From positions 1 through 64,000 of the forward strand of contig QULQ01000004.1 in the NCBI GenBank assembly GCA_003490145.1: DNA of 64,000 nt. Reading direction: 5' to 3'. Position 1 is the first letter of the stretch; each line of letters opens with the position of its first letter. Positions 44,134-52,582 of the stretch are shown in pieces. Under the pieces are notes generated by a model. That model searched no databases. It was not told where the DNA came from and was given only the letters and a program-made list of their open reading frames with translations. The stretch is from Lachnospiraceae bacterium OM04-12BH. GTDB lineage: Bacteria > Bacillota > Clostridia > Lachnospirales > Lachnospiraceae. The position numbers and the translations under genes are program-made.

Positions 44134-45144
44134 ATGATTCGATACATTGTCAAAAGACTTTTGCTTGGAATTCTGGTTTTATTTGGCGTAACCGTAATTA
44201 CCTTCAGTATTACACATCTGCTACCGTCAGATCCGGCGAGAAGCTGGGCAGGTGCAAAAGCAACGGAAGAGCAGGTGGCGGCGGCCCGGATAGAGCTGGG
44301 ACTTGACAAGCCAATTCATGTTCAATTTGCAAATTATATTTCAGATTTGCTTCATGGAGACCTGGGTGTTTCCTATACCTCCAGACGCCCGATAACAGCC
44401 GAGATGGCAGAAGCTGTTCCGGCTACATTGGAACTGGTATTTTATGCTATCTTTTTTGGCATTATTCTTGGCGTTATCATGGGGGTATTTGCTGCAAAGT
44501 ATAAAAATGGTATTCTGGATCATCTAGTGCGGATTTTTGCAATTGGTTCAGCTTCTATTCCATCATTTGTATTTGCGATGGTACTGCAGTTAATCTTTTT
44601 TCAAAAACTTGGCTGGCTGCCTTTAGGGGGAAGACTCAGCACAACTGCAACTATTTTATATAATGTGCCAAATATTACAGGCTGGCTGACGATTGACAGT
44701 CTGCTGGTAGGTAATTTTGCATTGTTTCAGGATGCACTGTTACATTTGATTTTGCCGGCAATACCCATTGCTGTATACCCGGCAGGAACTGTAGCGAGAA
44801 TGACACGTTCCAGTCTGGTAGAGGTATTAAATGAGGACTACATTATGGCAGCAAGGTCCTATGGAATTTCAGAGAGTAAGGTGCTTTGGAAAAGTGCATT
44901 GAAAAATACAATTGGAACAACGGCAACGGTAGCGGCATTGTCAATAGGATATACGCTGGTAGGCACCTTTTTGGTAGAATCTATCTTCGGCTGGCCAGGG
45001 ATTGGAAAATTCATGTCAGATTCTGTTACTTCGCTGGACTATCCTGCAATTATGGGGGCAACCCTGTTTTCAACAGTGGCATATCTGATTTTGAACCTGA
45101 TTGCAGATATTATTGTAGCGCTGGACCCTCGCGTCCGTGTGTAG
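44134..45144 (+). CDS. ABC transporter permease, DppB/OppB type
   Basis: A 336-residue inner-membrane protein with six predicted helices; the ATG at 44134 follows AGGAGACAGC. It opens with IRYIVKRLLLGILVLFGVTVITF and carries DPARSWAGAKATEEQVAAARIELGLDKPI, typical of DppB permeases, and the EAA loop VLNEDYIMAARSYGISESKVLWKSALKN contacting the ATPase. It pairs with the DppC-type permease 15 nt downstream. Confidence 0.92.
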   Translation: MIRYIVKRLLLGILVLFGVTVITFSITHLLPSDPARSWAGAKATEEQVAAARIELGLDKPIHVQFANYISDLLHGDLGVSYTSRRPITAEMAEAVPATLELVFYAIFFGIILGVIMGVFAAKYKNGILDHLVRIFAIGSASIPSFVFAMVLQLIFFQKLGWLPLGGRLSTTATILYNVPNITGWLTIDSLLVGNFALFQDALLHLILPAIPIAVYPAGTVARMTRSSLVEVLNEDYIMAARSYGISESKVLWKSALKNTIGTTATVAALSIGYTLVGTFLVESIFGWPGIGKFMSDSVTSLDYPAIMGATLFSTVAYLILNLIADIIVALDPRVRV

Positions 45145-45159
45145 TGGAGGAGAAAAAAC

Positions 45160-46041
45160 ATGCTGAATAAAGAAATATTACGCTCCAAATGGAAGGAGTT
45201 TAAGCTTTCTGCTTATCTGCTAAACAGAAATCTATTAACCAGAATTTCCATGATTGTACTGCTCCTTTTAATTTTAAGTGCAATATTTGCGCCGATGCTT
45301 TCGCCATATCCAGAGGATGCAATCAATGCGACACATCCGGAAATTGCGCTGCAGGCTCCAAGCGCTGCCCATATTTTTGGAACGGATGAGCTTGGAAGAG
45401 ATATATTGAGTAAAACGATATATGGTATCCGGATTTCGTTGAGCTCAGCACTGATTACTGTATTTTTTGCAATGGTAGTTGGAACGCTCCTTGGCGCAAT
45501 TGCCGGTTCTGTAGGTGGTATTTTAGATGAAATTATTATGCGCATAACAGATATATTTTTGAGCTTTCCCTCTCTGCTGTTAGCAATCGTAATAGCTGCT
45601 TTTCTTGGACCGTCCCTGGAGCATGCGCAGATGGCTATGGTAATTTCCTGGTGGCCCTGGTACACGCGTATTATGCGGGGCGAGGCAATTTCTATTAAAG
45701 AAAGACAATATATCAAAGCAGCGGACACGATTGGAACGCCAAAGCTGATTTCAATTTTTAAGCATATTATTCCAAATGGACTTTCTCCCATTATTATTCA
45801 GGCATCTCAGGATATGGGAGCTGTGGTATTGACAGTTGCAAGTCTGGGCTTTTTGGGATTGGGAGCACAGCCGCCAACACCGGAATGGGGACTCATGGTT
45901 AGCACAAGCAAAAGCTACTTTATGAATGCGTGGTGGTATACGGTATATCCTGGAGCGGCAATTTTTATTACGGTTCTGGTTTTCAATGTCATTGGGGATG
46001 GTCTGCGTGAGGTATTGGACCCGAAGACAAGAAAGATATAG
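45160..46041 (+). CDS. ABC transporter permease, DppC/OppC type
   Basis: A 293-residue permease. The N-terminal helix is followed by FAPMLSPYPEDAIN and the DppC signature HIFGTDELGRDILSKTIYGIRISL, then GSVGGILDEIIMRITDIFLSFPSLLLAIVI and the EAA loop ERQYIKAADTIGTPKLISIFKHIIPN. With DppB it forms the membrane channel for the solute delivered by the upstream lipoprotein. Confidence 0.93.
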   Translation: MLNKEILRSKWKEFKLSAYLLNRNLLTRISMIVLLLLILSAIFAPMLSPYPEDAINATHPEIALQAPSAAHIFGTDELGRDILSKTIYGIRISLSSALITVFFAMVVGTLLGAIAGSVGGILDEIIMRITDIFLSFPSLLLAIVIAAFLGPSLEHAQMAMVISWWPWYTRIMRGEAISIKERQYIKAADTIGTPKLISIFKHIIPNGLSPIIIQASQDMGAVVLTVASLGFLGLGAQPPTPEWGLMVSTSKSYFMNAWWYTVYPGAAIFITVLVFNVIGDGLREVLDPKTRKI

Positions 46042-46052
46042 GGGGCTGCATA

Positions 46053-47834
46053 ATGGAAAATTTTTTGGAAATCAAAAATTTGCATGTGAAATATAAAACA
46101 CTTGATGGGGAAAAGACAGTTCTAGCCATTGAACAGCTTAACATCCAAAAGGGTACTACTTTTGGATTGGTAGGAGAAAGTGGCTCCGGTAAGACAGTGC
46201 TTGCCCAGACAATTATGGGACTTTTAGCAACACCGCCGGGAGTGATTGAATCTGGAGAAATCCTTTTGGAAGGGGAGGATTTACTCAGAAAGACAAAAAA
46301 GGAAATGGAGCAGCTGCGCGGTGAGAAGATGGCAATGATTTTTCAGGATCCGTTATCCTGCTTGAATCCAGTCTTTACAGTGCATCAGCAGATGCTGAAT
46401 GTGGTACGTGCACATAGAAATATACCAAAGGCAGAAGCTGACAAAATGATTAACGATATGGTTCGTAAAGTAAAGCTGCCGGATCCGGAGCGGACAATAG
46501 AAAAATATCCACACGAGCTTTCGGGTGGACAAAGACAGCGTATTATTATTGCAATGGCATTGCTTTGCGGTGCAGAATTTCTGATTGCGGATGAACCGAC
46601 TAGAAATCTAGATGTAACCATTCAGGCAGGTATTTTGAAGCTCATTAGTGAACTGCAAAAGGAATTTCGTGTTACAGTACTTTTTATCGCAAATAATCTT
46701 GGCCTTGTATCTGCGGTATGTGATCAGGCGGCAATTTTAAAGGATGGTGAAATACTGGAGCAGGTACCGGCCAAAAGGCTGCTTGAGGACACCAGGGAGC
46801 CTTACACAAGGCAGTTAATTGATGCTATTACGCCAGATACTGGGGAAACACATCATAATTACAATCCATCAGAAATTATTTTAGATGTAAAGAATTTAAA
46901 GAAATATTTTCCGGTTAAAAATGATTTCTTCAGTAAAAAAGGACTTTCTGTGAAAGCGGTGGACAATGTATCGTTTTCGATTGCCAAGAAAGAGACGATA
47001 GGAATCGTTGGAGAGTCAGGCTGCGGCAAATCCACATTGGTAAATACCATTATGCTTCTGCATAAGCCCACTGCGGGAGAGGTTACCATGTTTGGAAAGG
47101 ACATCAACCATATCAGTGGAAGGGAGCTCCGTGAGCTGCGCAAGCAGGTACAGATTGTATTTCAGGATCCTTTCTGGTCTATGGATCCGAGATGGTTAGT
47201 AAAAGATATTATCGGGGAACCAATTAAGGTGCATGAGAAGCTTTCTATGGATGAATACGTCAGTACAGTTCAGGAAATGGCAGAGCTGGTAGGACTGAAA
47301 AAGGATGATATTTTTAAATATCCACATGAGTTTTCCGGTGGACAAAGACAGAGAATTGCCATTGCAAGAGCACTCTCGGTAAGACCAAGACTCATTATAC
47401 TGGACGAGCCTACCTCCGCAATTGATGTAATGTCACAGGCACAGATTTTAAAGCTGCTGGATGAATTAAAGGAAAGCATGGAGCTGTCTTATGTGATTAT
47501 TTCACATGACTTGAGTGTTGTAAATTACATGTCAGATAATATCATCGTTATGTATTTGGGAAAGATTGTAGAGCAGGGGGCAGCGGAGAAAATCTTTGCA
47601 GAACCAAAGCATCCTTATACCAAAGCGTTATTTAATGCAATACCGGATATTCATACAACAAGTATTGATGAACTGGCGATTGTGAAAGGGGAAGTTCCGA
47701 GTGCAATCAATCCGCCGAAGGGATGCAGGTTTCATCCAAGATGTGAATTCTGTACGGAACGCTGTAAGCAGGAAGAACCACAGATGCACATGGTAGATGG
47801 AAGAATGGTAGGTTGTTTTTTGTATGAAAGTTAA
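46053..47834 (+). CDS. Fused dipeptide-type ABC ATPase (DppD-DppF)
   Basis: A 593-residue protein with two ATPase domains. Domain 1 (about 1-270): Walker A GESGSGKTV, signature LSGGQRQRI, Walker B LIADEPTRNLDV, but the switch-histidine region reads FIANNLGLV where homologues have ITHDLG. Domain 2 (about 275-590): Walker A GESGCGKST, signature FSGGQRQRI, LIILDEPTSAIDV and an intact IISHDLSVV. The oligopeptide C-terminal motif (GCRFHPRCEFCTERC) follows. Domain 1 probably hydrolyses poorly, making the pump asymmetric. Confidence 0.92.
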   Translation: MENFLEIKNLHVKYKTLDGEKTVLAIEQLNIQKGTTFGLVGESGSGKTVLAQTIMGLLATPPGVIESGEILLEGEDLLRKTKKEMEQLRGEKMAMIFQDPLSCLNPVFTVHQQMLNVVRAHRNIPKAEADKMINDMVRKVKLPDPERTIEKYPHELSGGQRQRIIIAMALLCGAEFLIADEPTRNLDVTIQAGILKLISELQKEFRVTVLFIANNLGLVSAVCDQAAILKDGEILEQVPAKRLLEDTREPYTRQLIDAITPDTGETHHNYNPSEIILDVKNLKKYFPVKNDFFSKKGLSVKAVDNVSFSIAKKETIGIVGESGCGKSTLVNTIMLLHKPTAGEVTMFGKDINHISGRELRELRKQVQIVFQDPFWSMDPRWLVKDIIGEPIKVHEKLSMDEYVSTVQEMAELVGLKKDDIFKYPHEFSGGQRQRIAIARALSVRPRLIILDEPTSAIDVMSQAQILKLLDELKESMELSYVIISHDLSVVNYMSDNIIVMYLGKIVEQGAAEKIFAEPKHPYTKALFNAIPDIHTTSIDELAIVKGEVPSAINPPKGCRFHPRCEFCTERCKQEEPQMHMVDGRMVGCFLYES

Positions 47835-47853
47835 ATAAGGAGTTAATGGTTTT

Positions 47854-48858
47854 ATGAACAAAGGTGTGAAACAAGGCTATATTTATGTCTTTCTCAGCGC
47901 CATTTTATGGGGAATGCTGCCTGTATTTACCAGATTGCTTTATGCAGCAGGCTCGACACCGTTAGAGGTATCATCCGTCAGAGCATATCTGGGGGCAGGC
48001 ATGGCTCTCCTTGCAATGCTTTTCAGTGGGGATATTCGGAAATGCAGATTAAAAGATGTTCCTTTTTATATGCTCTATGGAACATTTGCCATTGCAGGAG
48101 CGTTCCTGTTCTATGCTTTATCAATGCGGCTGCTTTCAACGGCAATGGCGGCAGTCCTGTTGTATACCGGTCCGGCATTTGTAAATATTTTTAACAGGAT
48201 TTTGTATAAGATACCTATTACACCGGTAAAATGGACTGCGCTTGTACTGACAGTGGCAGGCTGTGCGCTGGTTGTCAGAATATATGACCTTGCAAGTCTG
48301 AAAGTAAATGCAGTTGGAATTCTGATTGGACTGCTTTCAGGAATCTGTTATTCCATTACGACAGTTATGTCAAGAAAAGCAAAAGAAAAATATTGCGGGC
48401 GAATGAATGGCTGGCTGATTCTGATTTTGGGAACGCTTCCTTTCTGGGTGATTTCTCCTCCCTGGAGGATACCTGCGCCTACACCGCAGCAGTGGGTGTT
48501 GTTTGTTGGAATCGCAGGCTGCTGCAGTATGATTCCATATACAGTATATCTTACTGCTTTAGATGGCGAGCTGGATGGCGGTGTTGCAAGTATTGTAGCA
48601 ACGGCAGAACCGATTGCAGCAACTTTATTTGGAACTATTTTTTTTGGAGACCAGCTGGAGAAGCTGCAGATTGCTGGAATTGTAGTTGTTATAATTGGCG
48701 TTATCATTCCGATTTTATCAGAACTTTCGGAACAGGGTGGAATCGGGGGCAGCTTCGCAGAAAAAAATTCTGGTGGGAGCACGCAGAAGCGAAGGAAGAG
48801 CAGATATGAAAGAGAAAATAAAGAAATTTGTGGAAGAACAAAACTTAAGAATTTTTGA
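47854..48858 (+). CDS. EamA/DMT-family transporter
   Basis: A 334-residue protein with ten predicted helices in two EamA repeats (about 8-145 and 158-290). The start motif YIYVFLSAILWGMLPVFTRLLYAAG and the late EPIAATLFGTIFFGDQL are typical of drug/metabolite exporters. The product may export an amino acid or metabolite from the pathway served by the upstream ABC importer. Its last 53 nt overlap the start of the serine hydrolase gene in another frame, so the C-terminal tail is hydrophilic and unusual. Confidence 0.88.
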   Translation: MNKGVKQGYIYVFLSAILWGMLPVFTRLLYAAGSTPLEVSSVRAYLGAGMALLAMLFSGDIRKCRLKDVPFYMLYGTFAIAGAFLFYALSMRLLSTAMAAVLLYTGPAFVNIFNRILYKIPITPVKWTALVLTVAGCALVVRIYDLASLKVNAVGILIGLLSGICYSITTVMSRKAKEKYCGRMNGWLILILGTLPFWVISPPWRIPAPTPQQWVLFVGIAGCCSMIPYTVYLTALDGELDGGVASIVATAEPIAATLFGTIFFGDQLEKLQIAGIVVVIIGVIIPILSELSEQGGIGGSFAEKNSGGSTQKRRKSRYERENKEICGRTKLKNF

Positions 48859-49657
48859 TTTATCAATAATGTCAGAGAACTTTGTTGAAAAATTGACCTT
48901 TTGTCCCTCTAATTCCTGTAATGAGAATTATTCCATTACAAAATTTTTTATAACCACAGCGATAGGAATTCTGACAGACAGGAAACAGCTGGCTCTGGAT
49001 GAAAAACTGGTGGATATTTTATGCGATCAGATAAGGAAGCCCTATGATTCTGTTTGGAATAAAGTAACGCTGCGCCATGCGCTGCAGCATAAAATGGGCA
49101 TTGATGCAGGCGTATTGGACATAGACAGAGATGACATCACTGCTTATGGAACGAAAGACCTTCTGGAGTTTGCATTGCGCTATGCGCCTAAATATGAGCC
49201 AGGGACGTATTATTGCTATACAGATGTACCACATTATCTATTATCGAGAGTGATTACTGCTGTAACAGGAAAGCCTGCGGATGATTTGATAAGAGAAGAA
49301 ATTTTGGAGCCATTAAGGTTCCGGCAGGCAGCTTTTTGCAGATGCTATTTGAATTATACGATTGGCGGAACTGGTTCCTATATGCGTACGGAGGATCTCG
49401 TGAAGTTGGGGTGGATTTATCTGAATGGCGGGCATTATCTGGGGCGGCAGATTATTTCAGAGAAATGGATTAAAACGGCAGAGCTGGAAGGCTTTATGGA
49501 TCAAAAGGAATTTGGGGAGACAAGCTTCAAAGGGAAGACTGGCATGAATGGACAGATGGTGATGTATAGCCGTGAAAAGGAACTTGCAGTTGCATGGCAT
49601 GGATATGAGCCGGAGGAGAAGGACAGGATGCTGATTCCTTTTCTGGAACAGTTATAA
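48806..49657 (+). CDS. Serine hydrolase of the class C beta-lactamase superfamily
   Basis: The start is the ATG at 48806 behind GAAGGAAG, inside the transporter's end; longer forms would read through transporter sequence. The 283-residue product has the serine box S-I-T-K in NYSITKFF (about 57), a YTD (about 140, matching Tyr-x-Asn/Asp), and a C-terminal FKGKTGMNG matching the KTG box. There is no signal peptide, so it would act in the cytoplasm, perhaps hydrolysing an amide or ester of an imported compound. Beta-lactam resistance is not implied. Confidence 0.82.
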   Translation: MKEKIKKFVEEQNLRIFDLSIMSENFVEKLTFCPSNSCNENYSITKFFITTAIGILTDRKQLALDEKLVDILCDQIRKPYDSVWNKVTLRHALQHKMGIDAGVLDIDRDDITAYGTKDLLEFALRYAPKYEPGTYYCYTDVPHYLLSRVITAVTGKPADDLIREEILEPLRFRQAAFCRCYLNYTIGGTGSYMRTEDLVKLGWIYLNGGHYLGRQIISEKWIKTAELEGFMDQKEFGETSFKGKTGMNGQMVMYSREKELAVAWHGYEPEEKDRMLIPFLEQL

Positions 49658-49666
49658 GGAGGCACT

Positions 49667-50059
49667 ATGGATATGCGGGAACAGATTACCGGGCTTGGGC
49701 ATATAGGAATTCCGGTAAGGGATATAGATGATACGGTTGCGTTTTATCAGATGATTGGCTTTAGGGTTGTGCTGGATACTGTGAATCCACAAAATAGTCA
49801 AAAGGTGATTTTTCTAAAGCAAAAAGACGTAATGCTTGAACTTTATCAACAGGAGGAAACGGCTTTAGTGGCTGGAGCAATAAACCATATTGCGCTGGAT
49901 GTAAACGATTTGGATGCTATATACCGTTATGTTTGTGAAAAAGGTTTAAACAATACGAAAGATACAATACACCAGCTTCCCTTTTGGAAAAGCGGGGTAA
50001 GATATTTTACGATTGAAGGACCGAACGGAGAAAGGATAGAATTTAGTCAATACTTATAA
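49667..50059 (+). CDS. VOC (glyoxalase/bleomycin resistance) family protein
   Basis: A 130-residue protein beginning with the VOC motif GLGHIGIPVRDIDDTVAFYQMIGFRVV and ending with FTIEGPNGERIEFSQY. Metal-ligand candidates are His in GHIGI and NHIAL, and the last Glu. VOC proteins include lyases, isomerases and dioxygenases; no reaction can be assigned. It ends the island's plus-strand run and starts 9 nt after the serine hydrolase. Confidence 0.85.
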   Translation: MDMREQITGLGHIGIPVRDIDDTVAFYQMIGFRVVLDTVNPQNSQKVIFLKQKDVMLELYQQEETALVAGAINHIALDVNDLDAIYRYVCEKGLNNTKDTIHQLPFWKSGVRYFTIEGPNGERIEFSQYL

Positions 50060-50096
50060 TTCTGCCTTTTATAAAATGGTTTTTGAGGATTCTTAC

Positions 50097-50142
50097 AAAA
50101 TACACCATGCTACGATATAAATAATGTAGTGTGGTGTATTTT
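50097..50142. repeat. Inverted repeat after the VOC gene
   Basis: Seventeen-base arms (50097-50113 and 50126-50142) match at 15 positions, with a 12-nt AT-rich loop. It may be a terminator or an operator; it marks the edge between the catabolic island and the mobile-element remnant. Confidence 0.6.
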
Positions 50143-50600
50143 GTTTATCAAAATTTATTGGGGGCAGTAAAATGAACCAAAAGAAGGCGGAAATAACCAG
50201 GGAACTGAAAAGGGCTTTGATAATCCTGGCGTTGGCGGGCGTTTTGTTCGGCTTTGATAAGGCGCTGTATGCAAATGGCGCATCCCAACAACTGCAGTTT
50301 TGCAGTTATCCGGTACGAGAATTCCGGCGACACCGCCAAAATATTCGTATATATGGACATGTGCATTGATCTATGGGTTCTGCTTCATGTCCAGGAATGC
50401 TTCCACGTATGCATACTGGCGGTATGTCATCGCATCGACAAATATGTAGGCTTAAAAACAATGCATAAGGTGTAATTATGCACTATCTGATAAAGCTGTA
50501 ACAGAAAAAACGGAGTTGTACGGTCATAAAAACTCAGAAAAACGTGCAATATATAGTTTGATAATCCAAGAAAAATGTGATATGCTATTGGCGTACTAAG
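50143..50600 (+). other. Non-coding or decayed stretch
   Basis: No convincing gene. A short frame at 50172 (MNQKKAEITRELKRALIIL...) has a GGGGGC-like site but breaks off after 65 residues into an arginine-rich tail, and another frame overlapping it (50254-50475) keeps going with cysteine- and histidine-rich sequence. This pattern suggests a frameshifted relic of one small protein of unknown family. Confidence 0.3.
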
Positions 50601-50618
50601 GAAAGGCTGGTGAGTCGC

Positions 50619-51911
50619 ATGAAACGCAATGCAATTCAGAAACTTGTAGCATGGAAGTCCAGTGAAGACCGCAAGCCGATGGTGCTGAAAGGTGCCCGGC
50701 AGGTGGGAAAAACCTGGCTGATGAAGGAGTTAGGGCAGAACTACTACGACAGCTATGTCTACTTCAACTTTGATGAGGAAGATGAGCTGAAATCCATCTT
50801 TGAGATCAATAAAAATCCCCAGCGAATCATCGAACTACTGTCTTTGATCGCAGGGGAGAGAATTCTGCCGGAAAAAACACTGATTATTTTTGACGAGATA
50901 CAGGAGTGCCCGGAAGCACTAAACACGTTGAAATATTTTAAAGAAAAGGCCAATGAATATCATGTGATCGCCGCCGGCAGTCTGCTGGGAACCCTCCTGG
51001 CGCAGCCCAAGTCCTATCCCGTGGGCATGGTCAATCTGCTGGACATCTATCCGCTGGCTTTTGACGAGTTTCTGGAGGCCACGGATGAGAGCCTGTACGC
51101 CTACTATTCCAGTATCCAAAAAGAGCAGCCGATTGAGGGTATTTTCCACAACCGGCTGCTGGAGGCATACAACTACTACCTGATCATAGGTGGAATGCCG
51201 GAGTGTGTCTCCTCGTGGATTGCCCATAAGGATCCGGCAAAGATCTCGCAGATCCAGAAGGAGCTGATTGAGGTCTACGAAAACGACTTTTCTAAACACA
51301 ACGGTAAAGTCAACAGTGGACGCATTCTGATGGTGTTCCGCAGCATTGTGGCCCAGCTGGCAAAGCCAAACGAGAAATTTATGTACGGAGCTGTCCGCGA
51401 GGGTGGCCGGGCCCGAGATTTTGAGGAAGCCATCGAGTGGCTGGTCTCCGCCGGGATGCTGAATCGTGTCTACAATGTCTCCAAGATGGAGCATCCCCTG
51501 GCAGCCTTTGACAAACTGGACCAGTTCAAACTCTTCGTGTTCGACACCGGCCTGCTCAAACACATGGCAGGCATTGATAACAGTGCCATTCTGTTGAAGA
51601 CGGATTATCAGTTCAAGGGTCCGTTGACGGAAAATTATGTCCTGCAGCAGTTTCGCGGTCAGTTCGATGTGGAACCCCGCTATTACTCCGATAAAAACAG
51701 TGAAATTGATTTCCTTATCCAGTACGGCACCAAAATCATCCCCGTGGAGGCCAAAGGCGGCGAGGATAAATCCGCACCTTCCTTTAAGAAGTATATCGCC
51801 GACCGTCAGCCGGAGTACGCCCTGCGCTACTCCAAGCGGGGTTACCGGAAAGATGGATCCATTACCAATCTTCCATTGTACCTGGCTCGGAAGACAAAAG
51901 AACTTCTTTGA
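50619..51911 (+). CDS. AAA_14/DUF4143 ATP-binding protein
   Basis: A 430-residue protein: P-loop LKGARQVGKTWLMKEL (about 23-38), Walker B LIIFDEIQECPEALN (about 93-107), then a DUF4143 domain (about 200-360) and a PD-(D/E)XK-like end (EIDFLIQYG...IIPVEAKGG). The start is the ATG at 50619. Family members are abundant in gut bacteria and of unknown role, often linked to mobile DNA. The gene is visibly GC-richer than the AT-rich genes around it (many CTG, CCG and GCC codons), so it was probably acquired separately. A strong terminator follows directly. Confidence 0.85.
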   Translation: MKRNAIQKLVAWKSSEDRKPMVLKGARQVGKTWLMKELGQNYYDSYVYFNFDEEDELKSIFEINKNPQRIIELLSLIAGERILPEKTLIIFDEIQECPEALNTLKYFKEKANEYHVIAAGSLLGTLLAQPKSYPVGMVNLLDIYPLAFDEFLEATDESLYAYYSSIQKEQPIEGIFHNRLLEAYNYYLIIGGMPECVSSWIAHKDPAKISQIQKELIEVYENDFSKHNGKVNSGRILMVFRSIVAQLAKPNEKFMYGAVREGGRARDFEEAIEWLVSAGMLNRVYNVSKMEHPLAAFDKLDQFKLFVFDTGLLKHMAGIDNSAILLKTDYQFKGPLTENYVLQQFRGQFDVEPRYYSDKNSEIDFLIQYGTKIIPVEAKGGEDKSAPSFKKYIADRQPEYALRYSKRGYRKDGSITNLPLYLARKTKELL

Positions 51912-51915
51912 CAAA

Positions 51916-51946
51916 GCAGCTCCTCACACTCGTTGTGAGGAGCTGC
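51916..51946 (+). terminator. Terminator after the DUF4143 gene
   Basis: Perfect 13-bp arms GCAGCTCCTCACA/TGTGAGGAGCTGC with a 5-nt loop; the downstream U-tract is missing. Confidence 0.7.
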
Positions 51947-51957
51947 CGATCTGGTAC

Positions 51958-52092
51958 TTGATTTCTCAAGCACCCCATTGTATAATCTACTTAGAAAGTG
52001 AATCGGATGTGATTCCGATTTGCCCTCAGTAAAATAAAACTATAAAGAATAGCATCCTTCACATTGAGCCGTAGAGGATGCTATTTCTTTTT
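51958..52092 (+). ncRNA. Antisense antitoxin RNA of toxin cassette 1, with promoter and terminator
   Basis: Promoter TTGATT (51958-51963), 17 bp, TATAAT (51981-51986). The transcript, starting near 51993, forms a hairpin AATCGGA/TCCGATT and ends at terminator AATAGCATCCT/AGGATGCTATT (52048-52085) with a T-run. Its 3' part overlaps the end of the minus-strand toxin gene, as in type I toxin-antitoxin pairs where the antisense RNA pairs with the toxin message. Confidence 0.65.
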
Positions 52093-52167
52093 ATTATTAT
52101 GATCGTCTATGTAAGACAGAGCCGCAAAAATTACTAGCACAAGAGTAAGAACTTCAAGCGTGTTCAT
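52081..52167 (-). CDS. Holin-like type I toxin peptide, copy 1
   Basis: A 28-residue peptide, MNTLEVLTLVLVIFAALS followed by YIDDHNNKKK: short N-terminus, one hydrophobic helix (about residues 5-20), charged Lys tail. This matches small hydrophobic holin-like (Hol-Tox) toxins of Firmicutes, which damage the membrane when over-expressed. GGAAGGTGAT lies 6 nt before the ATG (reading the minus strand). The stop codon lies within the antisense RNA's terminator. Likely control is by antisense pairing. It is below the size of ordinary ORF calls. Confidence 0.7.
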   Translation of the reverse strand: MNTLEVLTLVLVIFAALSYIDDHNNKKK

Positions 52168-52234
52168 AGGGCATCACCTTCCTTTGTAAACTAGAGGGCA
52201 TCTAATAATCGGAAAATCACATCCTACTTTCTTT

Positions 52235-52474
52235 TATGAAAAATATAATGGTAGGTGTCAATTATGCGGAAGGCAAACATTATTGTCAGAAATGAGACTA
52301 GATCATGTAAAACCTCTGTCAATGGGCGGTGTTGATGATGTTTCCAATCTTGCTTGTACATGTATGCCTTGCAATCGTTTTAAAGCGAATATTGCACCCG
52401 AACTATTTGAAAATCGAATCAATGACATTTTTATGTACCAGATAGAAAAGAACACAAAGTACACGTTAAAATGA
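52235..52474 (+). pseudogene. HNH endonuclease, 5'-truncated
   Basis: The frame from 52235 reads YEKYNGRCQLCGRQ, LDHVKPLSMGGVDDVSNLACTCMPCNRFK: both CxxC zinc pairs and the HNH residues of HNH_5-type nucleases are present, but the N-terminus is cut where toxin cassette 1 ends. The usual ATG called at 52283 would lose the first CxxC. It is a remnant of a nuclease gene that was interrupted when the toxin cassette inserted or duplicated. Confidence 0.7.
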
Positions 52475-52526
52475 AAAAACATACATAGACTGTTGTTATA
52501 ATGTATCAAGCGAAAGCGTGTTAGTC

Positions 52527-52580
52527 TTGAAAAAATAGGAAAAGAGTGTTAAAATATACACAGAAATCAGTGTATATTTT
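52527..52580 (+). promoter_or_regulatory. Promoter and operator of the HTH gene
   Basis: TTGAAA (52527-52532), 17-bp spacer, TAAAAT (52550-52555). A perfect inverted repeat with 11-bp arms AAAATATACAC/GTGTATATTTT and an 8-bp spacer (52551-52580) covers the -10 and transcription start, right up to the start codon. It fits autorepression by the HTH protein. Confidence 0.75.
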
Positions 52581-52582
52581 GA

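Larger units (their letters stand above)
51953..52236. repeat. Toxin cassette copy 1 (direct repeat with 52950-53221)
   Basis: This segment is repeated 1 kb downstream in the same orientation. Both copies begin with about 45 identical bases (TACTTGATTTCTCAAGCACC onward) and end with TCGGAAAATC-CATCCTACTTTCTTTT; the middle is diverged but keeps the promoters, toxin frame and terminator. The repeat ends exactly where a truncated HNH nuclease gene starts. Confidence 0.8.

Noticed and set aside
48806..49657. Beta-lactam resistance gene
   Set aside because: It has the serine hydrolase motifs, but no signal peptide and a metabolic context; resistance is not supported.
50919..51914. Minus-strand open frame (331 codons) opposite the DUF4143 gene
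   Set aside because: Shadow of a GC-rich gene; no motif, no plausible start signal.
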